Below, piece by piece: positions 47,591-57,646 of a stretch of 64,000 nucleotides of DNA. The position numbers and the translations under genes were made by a program. The notes below the pieces were generated by a model. That model worked only from the letters and a program-made list of their open reading frames with translations. It did not search any database and was not told the DNA's origin. This stretch comes from Sphingomonas pituitosa NBRC 102491. GTDB taxonomy: Bacteria; Pseudomonadota; Alphaproteobacteria; Sphingomonadales; Sphingomonadaceae. The stretch spans positions 163,729 through 227,728 of the forward strand of contig NZ_BCYY01000008.1 of NCBI RefSeq assembly GCF_001598435.1, given 5' to 3'. Position 1 is the first letter of the stretch, and each line of letters starts with the position of its first letter.

Positions 47591-48622
47591 TCACGCCGCG
47601 CGCTTCTCCAGCGCGTGGGCGGCTTCGGCCATCAGCGTTTCGATGATCGTCGCCACCGGCTCTTCCTTGGTGACCATGCCGACGGACTGGCCCGCCATCA
47701 CGCTGCCATGCTCGATATCGCCGTCGATCACCGCGCGGCGCAGCGCACCCGCCCAGTAATGCTCGATCTGCAGCTGCGCCTCGGCCATCGCGATCGCGCC
47801 CTCGTCGAGCGACTGCGCGACTTCGCGCTGCTTGGCGGTGAACGCCTCGGCCCCGGCATTCTTCAGCGCGCGCACCGGGATCACCGGCAGGCGCGGATCG
47901 ATCTGCACGCTGGCGATGGCGTCGCGGGCGGAGGCGCGGATGAACGCCTTCTTGAAATTGGCGTGCGCGATGCTTTCGGTCGCGGCGGCGAAGCGGGTGC
48001 CGAGCTGCACGCCGGCCGCGCCCATGTCGAGATAGCCGGCGATCGCTTCGCCCCTGCCGATGCCGCCGGCAACGAACACGGGGACTTGGGCGGCAACCTC
48101 GGGCAGGATTTCCTGCGCGAGCACGCTGGTCGACACCGGGCCGATATGCCCGCCGGCTTCCATGCCCTCGACGACGAGCGCGTCGACGCCCGAGCGGATC
48201 AGCTTCTTGGCGAGGCTCAGCGCCGGCGCGAAGCAGATCAGCTTGGCGCCGTGCCCCTTGATCGCGTCGAGCGACCCCGCCGGCGGCAGCCCGCCCGCGA
48301 GCACGACATGGCCGACGCCGTGCTTCCCGCACACCTCGATCAGCTCGAAGAGCTGCGGATGCATGGTGATCAGGTTGACGCCGAACGGCTTGTCCGTCAG
48401 CGCCTTGGTGGCGGCGATCTCGGCGTCGAGCAGCTCGGGGCTCATCGCGCCGCACGCGATCACGCCGAAGCCGCCCGCGTTGGACATGGCGGAAACCAGG
48501 TTGCGCTCGGACACCCACGACATCGCGCCGGCGAGGATCGCGACCTCGCTGCCCAGGAAGTCGCAACCGCGCGCCATGCGGCGGGCCAGGCGCTCGGCGC
48601 CGATCGTGGAGGAATTCGTCAT
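47591..48622 (-). CDS. NAD(P)H-dependent flavin oxidoreductase, nitronate monooxygenase family
   Basis: FMN-binding TIM-barrel enzyme of 343 residues. Blocks typical of the nitronate monooxygenase/enoyl reductase-like family are ILAGAMSWVSERNLVSAMSNAGGFGVIACG, then VVEGMEAGGHIG (the FMN-loop glycine and histidine) and VFVAGGIGRGEAIAGYLDMGAAGVQLGTRF. It probably oxidises small nitronates or acts as a related flavin reductase; the family is broad and the substrate is not fixed by sequence. It lies 67 bases upstream of lysC transcription order but is a separate gene on the same strand. Confidence 0.88.
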   Translation of the reverse strand: MTNSSTIGAERLARRMARGCDFLGSEVAILAGAMSWVSERNLVSAMSNAGGFGVIACGAMSPELLDAEIAATKALTDKPFGVNLITMHPQLFELIEVCGKHGVGHVVLAGGLPPAGSLDAIKGHGAKLICFAPALSLAKKLIRSGVDALVVEGMEAGGHIGPVSTSVLAQEILPEVAAQVPVFVAGGIGRGEAIAGYLDMGAAGVQLGTRFAAATESIAHANFKKAFIRASARDAIASVQIDPRLPVIPVRALKNAGAEAFTAKQREVAQSLDEGAIAMAEAQLQIEHYWAGALRRAVIDGDIEHGSVMAGQSVGMVTKEEPVATIIETLMAEAAHALEKRAA

Positions 48623-48689
48623 GGGGACAGCGCCTAGCCCCGGCGCCCCCGGCTCGGCAAGAGGCGCCTGCCCCTTGCCGAATCCCAGG

Positions 48690-49961
48690 TCAGGCCGCGA
48701 CCCCGTCCGCGTCGAGGCCGTACGCGGTGTGCAGCACGCGCACGGCGAGTTCGGTATAGTCTTCCTCGATCAGCACAGAGACCTTGATCTCGGAGGTGGT
48801 GATCGCCTGGATGTTGATGCCGCGCGCGCCCAGCGTCTGGAACATCGTCGCGGCGACACCGGCATGGCTGCGCATGCCGACGCCGACCACCGAGACCTTG
48901 GCCACGCGCGTGTCGTGGCTGATGTCGGTGAAGCCGATCGATTCCTTCTGCTGCGCCAGGATCTCCAGCGAGCGGGCGAGATCCGCCGCCGGCACCGTGA
49001 ACGTCACGTCGGTGGCGCTCGCGCTGCCGGCGCTCTGGTGCGCGATGTTCTGGATGATCATGTCGACATTGATGCTGGCATCGGCAAGCGGCGTGAAGAT
49101 CGATGCCACCGCGCCGGGCTTGTCCGGCACTGCGGTCAGGGTGATCTTGGCCTCGTTCTTGTCGTGCGCGATGCCGGTGATGAGCTGGCGTTCCACGTCC
49201 TGAATCTCCTCTTCGCCCACGATCATGGTTCCGGGCAATGTATCTGCCATCGGCGCGCCGTCGCCCGTGAAGGACGAGAGCACCTGCACCCGCACGCCTT
49301 CCTTCATCGCCAGGCCGACCGAACGGGTCTGGAGCACCTTGGCGCCGACGCTGGCGAGTTCGAGCATTTCCTCATAGGTCACGCGCTTCAGCTTGCGTGC
49401 GCGGGGCACGATGCGCGGATCGGTGGTGTAGACCCCGTCGACATCGGTGTAGATGTCGCAGCGATCGGCCTTCACCGCCGCCGCCACCGCCACCGCCGAG
49501 GTGTCCGAGCCGCCGCGGCCCAGCGTGGTGATCCGGCCCTCGTGCACGCCCTGGAAGCCGGGGATCACCGCCACTTCGCCGGCGCCCATGCTGGCGAGCA
49601 GCGCGTCGGTGCCGATATCCTCGATGCGCGCCTTCGCGAACGCGTCCGACGTCTGCACCGGCAGCTGCCAGCCGAGCCACGAACGCGCCGGCACGCCGAT
49701 CGCCTGCAGCGCGATCGCAAGCAGCCCGCTGGTGATCTGCTCGCCGGCGGCGACGACGACGTCATATTCCTTGGGGTCGTAGAGCGACGAGGCCTCGCGG
49801 CAGAAGCCGACCAGCCGATCGGTCTCGCCCGCCATCGCCGATACGACGACGGCGACCTGGTTGCCCGCCTCCCATTCGCGTTTGACGCGCGCGGCAACGC
49901 TGCGGATACGCTCGATCCCGGCCATCGATGTGCCGCCGAACTTCATTACGATACGCGCCAT
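48690..49961 (-). CDS. lysC: Aspartate kinase
   Basis: First enzyme of lysine, threonine and methionine synthesis, 423 residues. The opening MARIVMKFGGTSMAG binds ATP and aspartate. VVSAMAGETDRLVGF, GRGGSDTSAVAVA and DVDGVYTTDPR are present in order. Two ACT domains follow (about 275-340 and 355-420) that mediate feedback inhibition. The ATG at 49961 is chosen because the family starts there; the longer frame runs under ubiG. It is divergent from ubiG with 58 bases between starts. Confidence 0.96.
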   Translation of the reverse strand: MARIVMKFGGTSMAGIERIRSVAARVKREWEAGNQVAVVVSAMAGETDRLVGFCREASSLYDPKEYDVVVAAGEQITSGLLAIALQAIGVPARSWLGWQLPVQTSDAFAKARIEDIGTDALLASMGAGEVAVIPGFQGVHEGRITTLGRGGSDTSAVAVAAAVKADRCDIYTDVDGVYTTDPRIVPRARKLKRVTYEEMLELASVGAKVLQTRSVGLAMKEGVRVQVLSSFTGDGAPMADTLPGTMIVGEEEIQDVERQLITGIAHDKNEAKITLTAVPDKPGAVASIFTPLADASINVDMIIQNIAHQSAGSASATDVTFTVPAADLARSLEILAQQKESIGFTDISHDTRVAKVSVVGVGMRSHAGVAATMFQTLGARGINIQAITTSEIKVSVLIEEDYTELAVRVLHTAYGLDADGVAA

Positions 49962-50019
49962 GGCTGGTTGCTTGTTTCCTGCCCTTGGGAGAGATGGGCG
50001 TGCCTGATAGGAGCCAGCG

Positions 50020-50751
50020 ATGCCGAACGCAACAATAGCTACGATTGACCCCCGTGAAGCGGAACATTTCGGTCGTCTGGCGGCCGATTGGTGGAATCCA
50101 AAGGGTAGCTCCGCCATGCTCCACAGGCTGAATCCTGCGCGACTGGGCTATATCCGCCGCGCGATCGACGCGCACTGGACAGGCGATTCGGCCGACTTCA
50201 TGCCGCTGACCGGCAAAACCGCGATCGATGTGGGCTGCGGCGCCGGGCTGCTGTGCGAGCCGCTCGCCCGGCTTGGCGCGCGGGTGACCGGCGTCGATGC
50301 TGCGGGCGAGAATATCGGCGCGGCGCGCGCGCATGCCGCACCATCCGGGCTGCCGATCGACTATGTCCATGGCGGCATCGAGGATCTCGCCGGCCGCCAG
50401 TTCGACCTCGTCACCTCGATGGAGGTGATCGAGCATGTCAGCGATCCCGCCGGATTCGTGCGCGGGCTGGCCGGTGCGCTGGCCGAAGGCGGGCTGATGG
50501 TGCTCTCCACGCCCAACCGCACGCCGCTCTCGCGCCTGGCGATGATCACGCTCGCCGAAGGCACCGGCGCGATCCCCAGGGGCACCCACGACTGGAGCCG
50601 CTTCCTCAAGCCCGAGGAACTGGAGGCGCTGCTCGCCGATGCGGGCCTCAAGGTGATCGACCGCCAGGGCCTGGGCTTCTCGCCCACGCGCGGTTTCGTG
50701 GTGCGCGAGAACGAGGCGCTCAACTATCTGGTCACTGCCGTCCGTGCCTGA
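50020..50751 (+). CDS. ubiG: Bifunctional ubiquinone O-methyltransferase UbiG
   Basis: SAM-dependent methyltransferase of 243 residues that carries out both O-methylations in ubiquinone synthesis. The N terminus AEHFGRLAADWWNPKGSSAMLHRLNPARLGYI and the SAM motif AIDVGCGAGLLCEPLARLGA are diagnostic. SMEVIEHVSDPAGFVRGL and MVLSTPNRTPLS follow. A stop is reached just before the minus-strand secreted protein. Start is ATG at 50020. Confidence 0.96.
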   Translation: MPNATIATIDPREAEHFGRLAADWWNPKGSSAMLHRLNPARLGYIRRAIDAHWTGDSADFMPLTGKTAIDVGCGAGLLCEPLARLGARVTGVDAAGENIGAARAHAAPSGLPIDYVHGGIEDLAGRQFDLVTSMEVIEHVSDPAGFVRGLAGALAEGGLMVLSTPNRTPLSRLAMITLAEGTGAIPRGTHDWSRFLKPEELEALLADAGLKVIDRQGLGFSPTRGFVVRENEALNYLVTAVRA

Positions 50752-50774
50752 GCGCCGGACGGCAGCGTGCCTCC

Positions 50775-51332
50775 TTATCTGGCGAGGTCGAGCAGCAGGA
50801 TCGGCCCGATGTCGAGCACCTGCTTGGCAGTCGCGAGGTGCAGCGAGACGGAGATGTCGCCCACCGCATAGTCGCGGTCGGCGGTGCCGACGACATGCAC
50901 CATCTTCCATTCGCTGCCCACCTCACCCTCGCCCTTGAACACGGTGGTGTAGGGTTCCTTGGCGAGTCCGACCTGGATGGTGGAGATCTTTGCGCTGCTC
51001 GCGCCCTCCGGCAGCTTCTCCGCGCGGGCCCAGACCACGATCACCAGCTTGTCGCCCTTCTTCACCGGCTGATTGATCGTCGAGATCAGTCCCACGCTCC
51101 ACGGCTGGTCGCCGCCACCGGCGATCGGCACGCGCAGCGCACGGCCGCCCTGGACGTTCTTGTCCTTCACCACCGCAGGCTTCGCGCTGAGGCCATAGAC
51201 GTTGAACGTCTCCGGCGTCGGCGCATTGATGATCTGCTTGGAAATGTCGGCCTGCGGCTGTTGCGCCTGCGCAAGCGCCGGCGGCGCGACGGCAGACAGA
51301 CAAAGCGCGACCACGCACGACCACGATTTCAT
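50775..51332 (-). CDS. Secreted beta-sandwich (carbohydrate-binding-like) protein
   Basis: Protein of 185 residues. A signal peptide ends about residue 22 (PALAQAQQ). The mature part has repeated beta strands (ALRVPIAGGGDQPWSVGL, KLVIVVWARAEKLPEG, WKMVHVVGTADRDYA, VSLHLATAKQVLDIGPILLLDL) that fit a CBM-like sandwich such as those attached to glycoside hydrolases. Here there is no catalytic domain, so a free binding module is likely. The ligand is unknown. Confidence 0.75.
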   Translation of the reverse strand: MKSWSCVVALCLSAVAPPALAQAQQPQADISKQIINAPTPETFNVYGLSAKPAVVKDKNVQGGRALRVPIAGGGDQPWSVGLISTINQPVKKGDKLVIVVWARAEKLPEGASSAKISTIQVGLAKEPYTTVFKGEGEVGSEWKMVHVVGTADRDYAVGDISVSLHLATAKQVLDIGPILLLDLAR

Positions 51333-51438
51333 GGCACCCCTCCTCCTTCATTTTCGTTGCGGTGCAGGCTATCGCGAGCGTCAACGCTGTCAATAGCGAG
51401 CAATTGACAGCCCTGCCCCGGGGCCGGACAGAGAGCCC

Positions 51439-52137
51439 ATGTCGACGATCAAGCTGCACCCGAGCTGGCTGGCCCCGCTCGAGGCGGAATTCGCCCAGCC
51501 CTACATGGCCGCACTGCGCGAGTACCTCCGCGCCGAAAAGGCGGCGGGGAAGCGCATCTTCCCGGCCGGAGGCGCGTGGTTCCGCGCGCTCGACCTGACC
51601 CCGCTGGAGCAGGTGCGCGTCGTGATCCTCGGGCAAGACCCCTATCACGGCGAGGGCCAGGCGCACGGCCTGTGCTTCTCGGTGAAGCCCGGCGTGCGGA
51701 CGCCGCCGAGCCTGGTCAACATCTACAAGGAAATGGAAACCGACCTCGGCATCCCGCGCGCGCAGCACGGCTTTCTCGAGCATTGGGCGGAGCAGGGCGT
51801 GCTGCTGCTCAACGCGGTGCTGACGGTGGAAATGGGCCGCGCCGCCGCGCACCAGGGCCGCGGCTGGGAACGCTTCACCGACGCGGTGATCCGGCTGGTC
51901 AACGCGAAGGCAGAGCCCGTGGTGTTCCTGCTCTGGGGTGCACATGCGCAGAAAAAGGCGGCGTTCGTCGATTCGATCGACAAGGGCGGCCGCCACCTGG
52001 TGCTGAAGGCCCCCCACCCCTCGCCGCTATCGGCGCATTCGGGGTTTTTCGGCTCGCGCCATTTTAGCAAGGCCAACGCGTTTCTGGAGAGCGTCGGCCA
52101 GAAGCCGATCGACTGGGCACTCCCGGCGCTGGGGTGA
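51439..52137 (+). CDS. ung: Uracil-DNA glycosylase
   Basis: Base-excision repair enzyme of 232 residues that removes uracil from DNA. The catalytic water-activating aspartate is in [18 protein letters not shown]. The uracil-specificity block [10 protein letters not shown] and the C-terminal DNA-intercalation loop [15 protein letters not shown] are intact. Start is ATG at 51439. It lies immediately upstream of the YefM-YoeB pair. Confidence 0.97.
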   Translation: MSTIKLHPSWLAPLEAEFAQPYMAALREYLRAEKAAGKRIFPAGGAWFRALDLTPLEQVRVVILGQDPYHGEGQAHGLCFSVKPGVRTPPSLVNIYKEMETDLGIPRAQHGFLEHWAEQGVLLLNAVLTVEMGRAAAHQGRGWERFTDAVIRLVNAKAEPVVFLLWGAHAQKKAAFVDSIDKGGRHLVLKAPHPSPLSAHSGFFGSRHFSKANAFLESVGQKPIDWALPALG

Positions 52138-52143
52138 GATTGA

Positions 52144-52171
52144 AATCTTGTACGAAATGATGTACAAGATT
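52144..52171. promoter_or_regulatory. Palindromic operator of the yefM-yoeB pair
   Basis: AATCTTGTAC (52144-52153) and GTACAAGATT (52162-52171) are perfect inverted repeats separated by eight bases, directly before the antitoxin start. YefM-type antitoxins bind such palindromes, alone or with toxin, to repress their own operon. The core TGTACA matches the YefM-YoeB operator motif known from E. coli. Confidence 0.75.
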
Positions 52172-52175
52172 CGCC

Positions 52176-52430
52176 ATGCAGACCCTTACCGTCTCGGAGA
52201 CCCGCGCCAATCTGAAGGCTGTGCTCGACCGTGTCGTCGCTGACAAGGCGCCGATCCAGATCGTGCGCCCCAAGGGCGAAGGCGTCGTGCTGGTCTCCGA
52301 AAGCGAATGGGAGGGGATGCTGGAGACGATGCACCTGCTTGCATCGCCGGAGAATGCACGGCGGCTGATGGAGCGGATCGCACGGTTCGACGCCGGTGAG
52401 GGCGAGGAGCACGCGCTGATCCAGCCGTGA
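52176..52430 (+). CDS. YefM-family antitoxin
   Basis: Antitoxin of 84 residues of the Phd/YefM fold. The N-terminal DNA-binding part starts MQTLTVSETRANLKAVLDRV and continues with APIQIVRPKGEGVVLVSESEW. The C-terminal acidic tail (about 60-84) should wrap the toxin. It overlaps the toxin start by two bases at the stop codon, ensuring coupled synthesis. The palindrome at 52144-52171 is its likely operator. Confidence 0.9.
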   Translation: MQTLTVSETRANLKAVLDRVVADKAPIQIVRPKGEGVVLVSESEWEGMLETMHLLASPENARRLMERIARFDAGEGEEHALIQP

Positions 52431-52693
52431 AGGTTGCGTTCGATCGCGATGCATGGGCGGAATATGTCGACTGGCAGCGCGAAGACCCGAAGATCGCCGA
52501 GCGCATCAACGCGCTGATCGAGGAATGTCGGCGCCACCCGTTCACCGGCACCGGCAAGCCGGAGCCGCTGCGGCGCAATCTCTCCGGCTGGTGGTCGCGC
52601 CGGATCAGCGGCGAGCATCGGCTGGTCTATCGGGTCAGCGGATCAGGCGACACGCAGGCGGTGGAAGTGCTGAGCTGCCGGTATCATTATTAA
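52427..52693 (+). CDS. YoeB-family mRNA interferase toxin
   Basis: RelE-fold ribosome-dependent mRNA endonuclease of 88 residues. Key family residues are visible: Glu in KPEPL, Arg in RISGEHRLVYRV, and the C-terminal CRYHY with catalytic His and Tyr. Start is GTG, overlapping the antitoxin stop. Intact frame and catalytic residues suggest an active toxin. Confidence 0.9.
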   Translation: MKVAFDRDAWAEYVDWQREDPKIAERINALIEECRRHPFTGTGKPEPLRRNLSGWWSRRISGEHRLVYRVSGSGDTQAVEVLSCRYHY

Positions 52694-52705
52694 GCAGCCC
52701 GGGGA

Positions 52706-53278
52706 TCAGTCCAGTGGGCCATGGCCATAGTGGCGCAGCAGATCGAGCATCTCGTTGGGGGAGATGCCATGATCCTGGCGTCCCGCTAGCGGCTCGGCGT
52801 CCTCCGCAACCCACAATAATGGTCGCTGACGACCCGAACGGAGCTGGACCCAAACCCCAATTGGCTTGTCGCCGACATCGTTGAGCAACTGGTTGCAGAG
52901 CCAACCGGTCCACTGCTCGCCGTCGGAGTACTCGCCCGCGTCAAAGCCCTCGACATATTTCTGGAAGTTGGTGCGCGACAACGTGGACCAGCATCCGAAG
53001 CCGAACGGCTGCTCCAGCCCCTGTACCGGAATCTCCAGCACCGCCCGCACGAAAAAATAACGTCCTTCGATAACGCAGAAGTCTTCCGACAGGAAATCGC
53101 CTTCAAGTCGGAGCGCGCTGTTGGGCTCATACACGGGCTCGCGCGGCCAGGGATCGGGCGCACGGGCAGCCAGATCAAATGGCCACCCATGCTCGGCGTC
53201 ACAGGTGGCGCACTGCCACCGACCGGCCCGGAGGCGGTCGATGGCAGTGGATGGCTTGCGCTTGCCGAAGCCGAACAC
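52706..53278 (-). CDS. DUF2199 domain-containing protein
   Basis: Soluble protein of 190 residues. A short lysine-rich N terminus leads into a CxxC pair (WQCATCDAEHGWPFDLA), a possible metal site, then PNSALRLEGDFLSEDFCVIEGRYFFVRAVLEIPV, the core of the DUF2199 family. GFGCWSTLSRTNFQKY and the C-terminal HYGHGPLD follow. The function of the family is unknown. It is downstream of thiC on the opposite side of a short gap and shows no operon link. Confidence 0.88.
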   Translation of the reverse strand: MFGFGKRKPSTAIDRLRAGRWQCATCDAEHGWPFDLAARAPDPWPREPVYEPNSALRLEGDFLSEDFCVIEGRYFFVRAVLEIPVQGLEQPFGFGCWSTLSRTNFQKYVEGFDAGEYSDGEQWTGWLCNQLLNDVGDKPIGVWVQLRSGRQRPLLWVAEDAEPLAGRQDHGISPNEMLDLLRHYGHGPLD

Positions 53279-53290
53279 GCGCCGGTCGGC

Positions 53291-55168
<1,878 letters not shown>

Positions 55169-55221
55169 CTACTCCTTGGCGGACGTAAGGAGAGCAGATG
55201 GACCTCGGCAAACAAGACCCT

Positions 55222-55316
55222 CCCTCCCTACGCCGGTGTCAACCGGATCAGGTTCAGCGGGTCGAAGGCTGCAGCCTTCCTCTCAACCGCTGCGCCAGCG
55301 GTCCCCCGGGGAATGG
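55222..55316 (-). ncRNA. TPP riboswitch (thi box)
   Basis: On the minus strand the conserved TPP-aptamer pieces are visible in order. A GC-rich P1/P2 region comes first, then TTGAGAGG, then GACCCGCTGAACCTGATCCGG (written here only to name the AACCTGATCCGG core), and last GCGTAGGGA. These match the thi-box consensus CTGAGA...ACCTGATCTGGATAATGCCAGCGTAGGGA. It controls thiC. Confidence 0.9.
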
Positions 55317-55389
55317 CTAGTCCTGTACGCGCAAGCGGCGCGCCGGGCAATCCCGGCGCGCCGCCTCGCCATGCGAACAGATCGTCCGA

Positions 55390-56247
55390 TCAGAAGGTGT
55401 AGGCGAGGCCCACTGCGCCGTACCACTGGTTCCGCGAACCCGCGATCCGCACGACGGGGGAATCGGCCGCATCATCGAGCATTCGCCGATACGCCACGCC
55501 GCCCACCGCCGACAGGCCGTGCGTCAGGTCGCCGGTGAGCGCGACATTGCCCATCGCGCCCAGCGTCCAGTCCTTCCAGCCCTTGCGTGCATTGTACACC
55601 GGCAGCCCGCTGCGCGCGCTGCCGCCCGGCGTCACCCCGAAATAGGTCTGGGCATAGCCATTGCCCATGTAATTGGCCGAGAGGTTCAGCAGCACATAGG
55701 CCTTGCGGCTGAGCGGCGTGCCGTAGTTGATCGAGGGCGACACCAGATAGCTCTTATGCACCGTGCCCACGTCGTGGATGTAGGAGACACCCACGGTCAG
55801 CTTGTCATAGTCGCTGGTGATCAGCCCCTGCTTGCCGACGCCGACGAACCCGCCCGCCTCGATCGCGGCACCCACCTTGCCCAGGGCGGCGACCTGGCGG
55901 TCTTCGATGCGCGAGGTGCGGTTGAGGTTCACGTTGACGACCGGGCCGGCCTGGAAGTCCCAGCCGGGGCCGTTGTTGTCCGCGATCAGGTCGGCCCAGG
56001 CGCGGCTGCCGAGCAGCGCGAAGTTGATGCCCGAGACACTGCCACGAACCACGGGGGCGGCGGTGATCACGCTCTTGTCCGACCCGTCATAGCTCGGCAC
56101 CACCGCCGCGCCGACGCCGACCATCACGGTGTCGCGGGTCAGGTCGGGCGGGGAGTCCGGCGCGTCCTGCTGGGCGAAGGCAGGCGCCGCCGCGAACAGC
56201 GGGAGCGTGACAAAGGCGGCGCTCGCCGCGATACGCAGAAAGAACAT
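55390..56247 (-). CDS. MipA/OmpV family outer-membrane protein
   Basis: Outer-membrane beta-barrel protein of 285 residues. A signal peptide is cleaved about residue 25 (AAPAFAQQ). The barrel has alternating strands and ends in the aromatic residue pattern VGLAYTF, as expected for Bam-dependent assembly. VGVGAAVVPSYDGSDKS near the start of the mature part is typical of MipA/OmpV. Family members act as channels or scaffold murein enzymes; the specific role is not indicated. Confidence 0.9.
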   Translation of the reverse strand: MFFLRIAASAAFVTLPLFAAAPAFAQQDAPDSPPDLTRDTVMVGVGAAVVPSYDGSDKSVITAAPVVRGSVSGINFALLGSRAWADLIADNNGPGWDFQAGPVVNVNLNRTSRIEDRQVAALGKVGAAIEAGGFVGVGKQGLITSDYDKLTVGVSYIHDVGTVHKSYLVSPSINYGTPLSRKAYVLLNLSANYMGNGYAQTYFGVTPGGSARSGLPVYNARKGWKDWTLGAMGNVALTGDLTHGLSAVGGVAYRRMLDDAADSPVVRIAGSRNQWYGAVGLAYTF

Positions 56248-56311
56248 CGGGTACTCCGGGACAGGATCGAAAGATCAGAGCCGGGGCAACGCCTGCAGCC
56301 TCGCGCAGTTC

Positions 56312-56824
56312 CTAGAGGAGGTAGCGCAGCTTCACTTCCTGACGGTCGCTGCCCCCCTGCAGCGGGAATTGCGCGGCGGAGAAGCGCGGCGGGCCAAACC
56401 CGATCACGGGATTGCGCGAAAAGCCGAAGCCTTCGCGCGGGATGCCCATGAACGTGTCGAGCTTGCCGTTGCCGTTCGCGTCATGAATCACCGCGACCGC
56501 ATAGTCCCCTGGGGCGAGGCCGCTCAGGCGCAGCATGCCGTCGGCGGCGGGAATCGTCCGCTTGATCGCGCCGTGCCCGTCGCGGCAATCGGGGAACTGG
56601 CTGGCGGCAGGGGCGATGCAGATCTGCAGCAGCCCGCGGGTGGAGCGCAGCTTGGTGAAATCAAGCTCCAGCGTCGCCAGCGGCGCGGCGCTGGTCAGCA
56701 GCGGCAGGGCGACGAGCGCCCATGCGCCGCGCCGCAGGATCGAACCGCCCCAACCCCTGGTCGGTCCCGCACAACCGGTCCCAGAACCGGAAATATAAGC
56801 CATAGTTGCACCCATATCGCTCAT
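56312..56824 (-). CDS. DUF2141 domain-containing secreted protein
   Basis: Protein of 170 residues. A hydrophobic segment (GAWALVALPLLTSAAPLA) looks like a signal peptide, followed by a DUF2141 beta-sandwich (LQICIAPAASQFPDC, DYAVAVIHDANGNGKLDT, PREGFGFSRNP). Its N-terminal coding part overlaps the end of the desaturase gene by about 164 bases in another frame; the ATGs at 56803, 56815 and 56824 are all in frame. Function of DUF2141 is unknown; it is often beside carotenoid or lipid genes in sphingomonads. Confidence 0.78.
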   Translation of the reverse strand: MSDMGATMAYISGSGTGCAGPTRGWGGSILRRGAWALVALPLLTSAAPLATLELDFTKLRSTRGLLQICIAPAASQFPDCRDGHGAIKRTIPAADGMLRLSGLAPGDYAVAVIHDANGNGKLDTFMGIPREGFGFSRNPVIGFGPPRFSAAQFPLQGGSDRQEVKLRYLL

Positions 56825-57458
56825 GATGCCGCTGGTGATGGCTTGCCGTGATCAACCATGCACCCAACGGGCCCCGCCACATCCAGGCCGGGAAGATCTC
56901 CCAGCCCATATGATTGGTCACCCCCATAACCGTCATGATCGTCAGCACCAAGCCAAGCGCGCCGACATGAATGGGAATTGCGAAGACCAGCAGCGGAATC
57001 ACGATCGCGCCCGTCAGCGCCTCGCCCCAATGGAAGCTCATCGCCGCCCAGGCGGTGGGCGGTCGGCTGGCATGGTGGACGGCGTGATAGCGGCGGAACA
57101 GCGAAGGCACGTGCATCGCCCGGTGCGTCCAGTAGAACCAGGTGTCGTGCAGGAAGAGGTAGAGGAACACCGACACCGGTAGATACCAGAGCGGCAAGGC
57201 ATGGATGTCGGCGTAGATCCGCGTCCAGCCATGTGCCTTCCATCCCCAGGCGACGATTCCGGCAGGAATGCCGTAGATCGCGGCCGAGGCGAGGCTCCAG
57301 AGGATCTCCATGCGGATCTGCTTGCCCTGGCCGTCATACAGCCCCGGATGCCGCAGCCGCGTCGCCAGCGCGAATCCCGCCGAGGCGGCGACGTAGCGCA
57401 CGCCGACGATCACCGTCATGGCGATGGCCGAAGCGAAAATGGCAAGCGCGATCTCCAT
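56661..57458 (-). CDS. Sterol desaturase/fatty acid hydroxylase family protein
   Basis: Integral-membrane di-iron enzyme of 265 residues with about four hydrophobic segments. Its histidine clusters are visible: HDTWFYWTHRAMH, YHAVHHASR, and ASHHQRHHERYG near the C terminus. Such enzymes hydroxylate sterols, fatty acids or carotenoids. It is not CrtZ by length and motif spacing. ATG at 57458 with GGGAGAC is the preferred start; the longer frame is unsupported. The end overlaps the DUF2141 gene, so the two are translated together. Confidence 0.85.
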   Translation of the reverse strand: MEIALAIFASAIAMTVIVGVRYVAASAGFALATRLRHPGLYDGQGKQIRMEILWSLASAAIYGIPAGIVAWGWKAHGWTRIYADIHALPLWYLPVSVFLYLFLHDTWFYWTHRAMHVPSLFRRYHAVHHASRPPTAWAAMSFHWGEALTGAIVIPLLVFAIPIHVGALGLVLTIMTVMGVTNHMGWEIFPAWMWRGPLGAWLITASHHQRHHERYGCNYGLYFRFWDRLCGTDQGLGRFDPAARRMGARRPAAADQRRAAGDAGA

Positions 57459-57646
57459 GTCTCCCGCTGCTACCCCTTCGCGGCCCGGGCGGCAATGCGG
57501 CGCAACCCGATGGTCCGCCACGCCGAACGGTTGCTGCCGCGTAACATTCGTATTTTTACGCAGAAGCCTGGCGCCGAAATCTAAACATCCGACGCCGTAG
57601 ACTGGGCCACCCAAAGAACAACAGACATGGGTCGGGAGAGGTTGTC

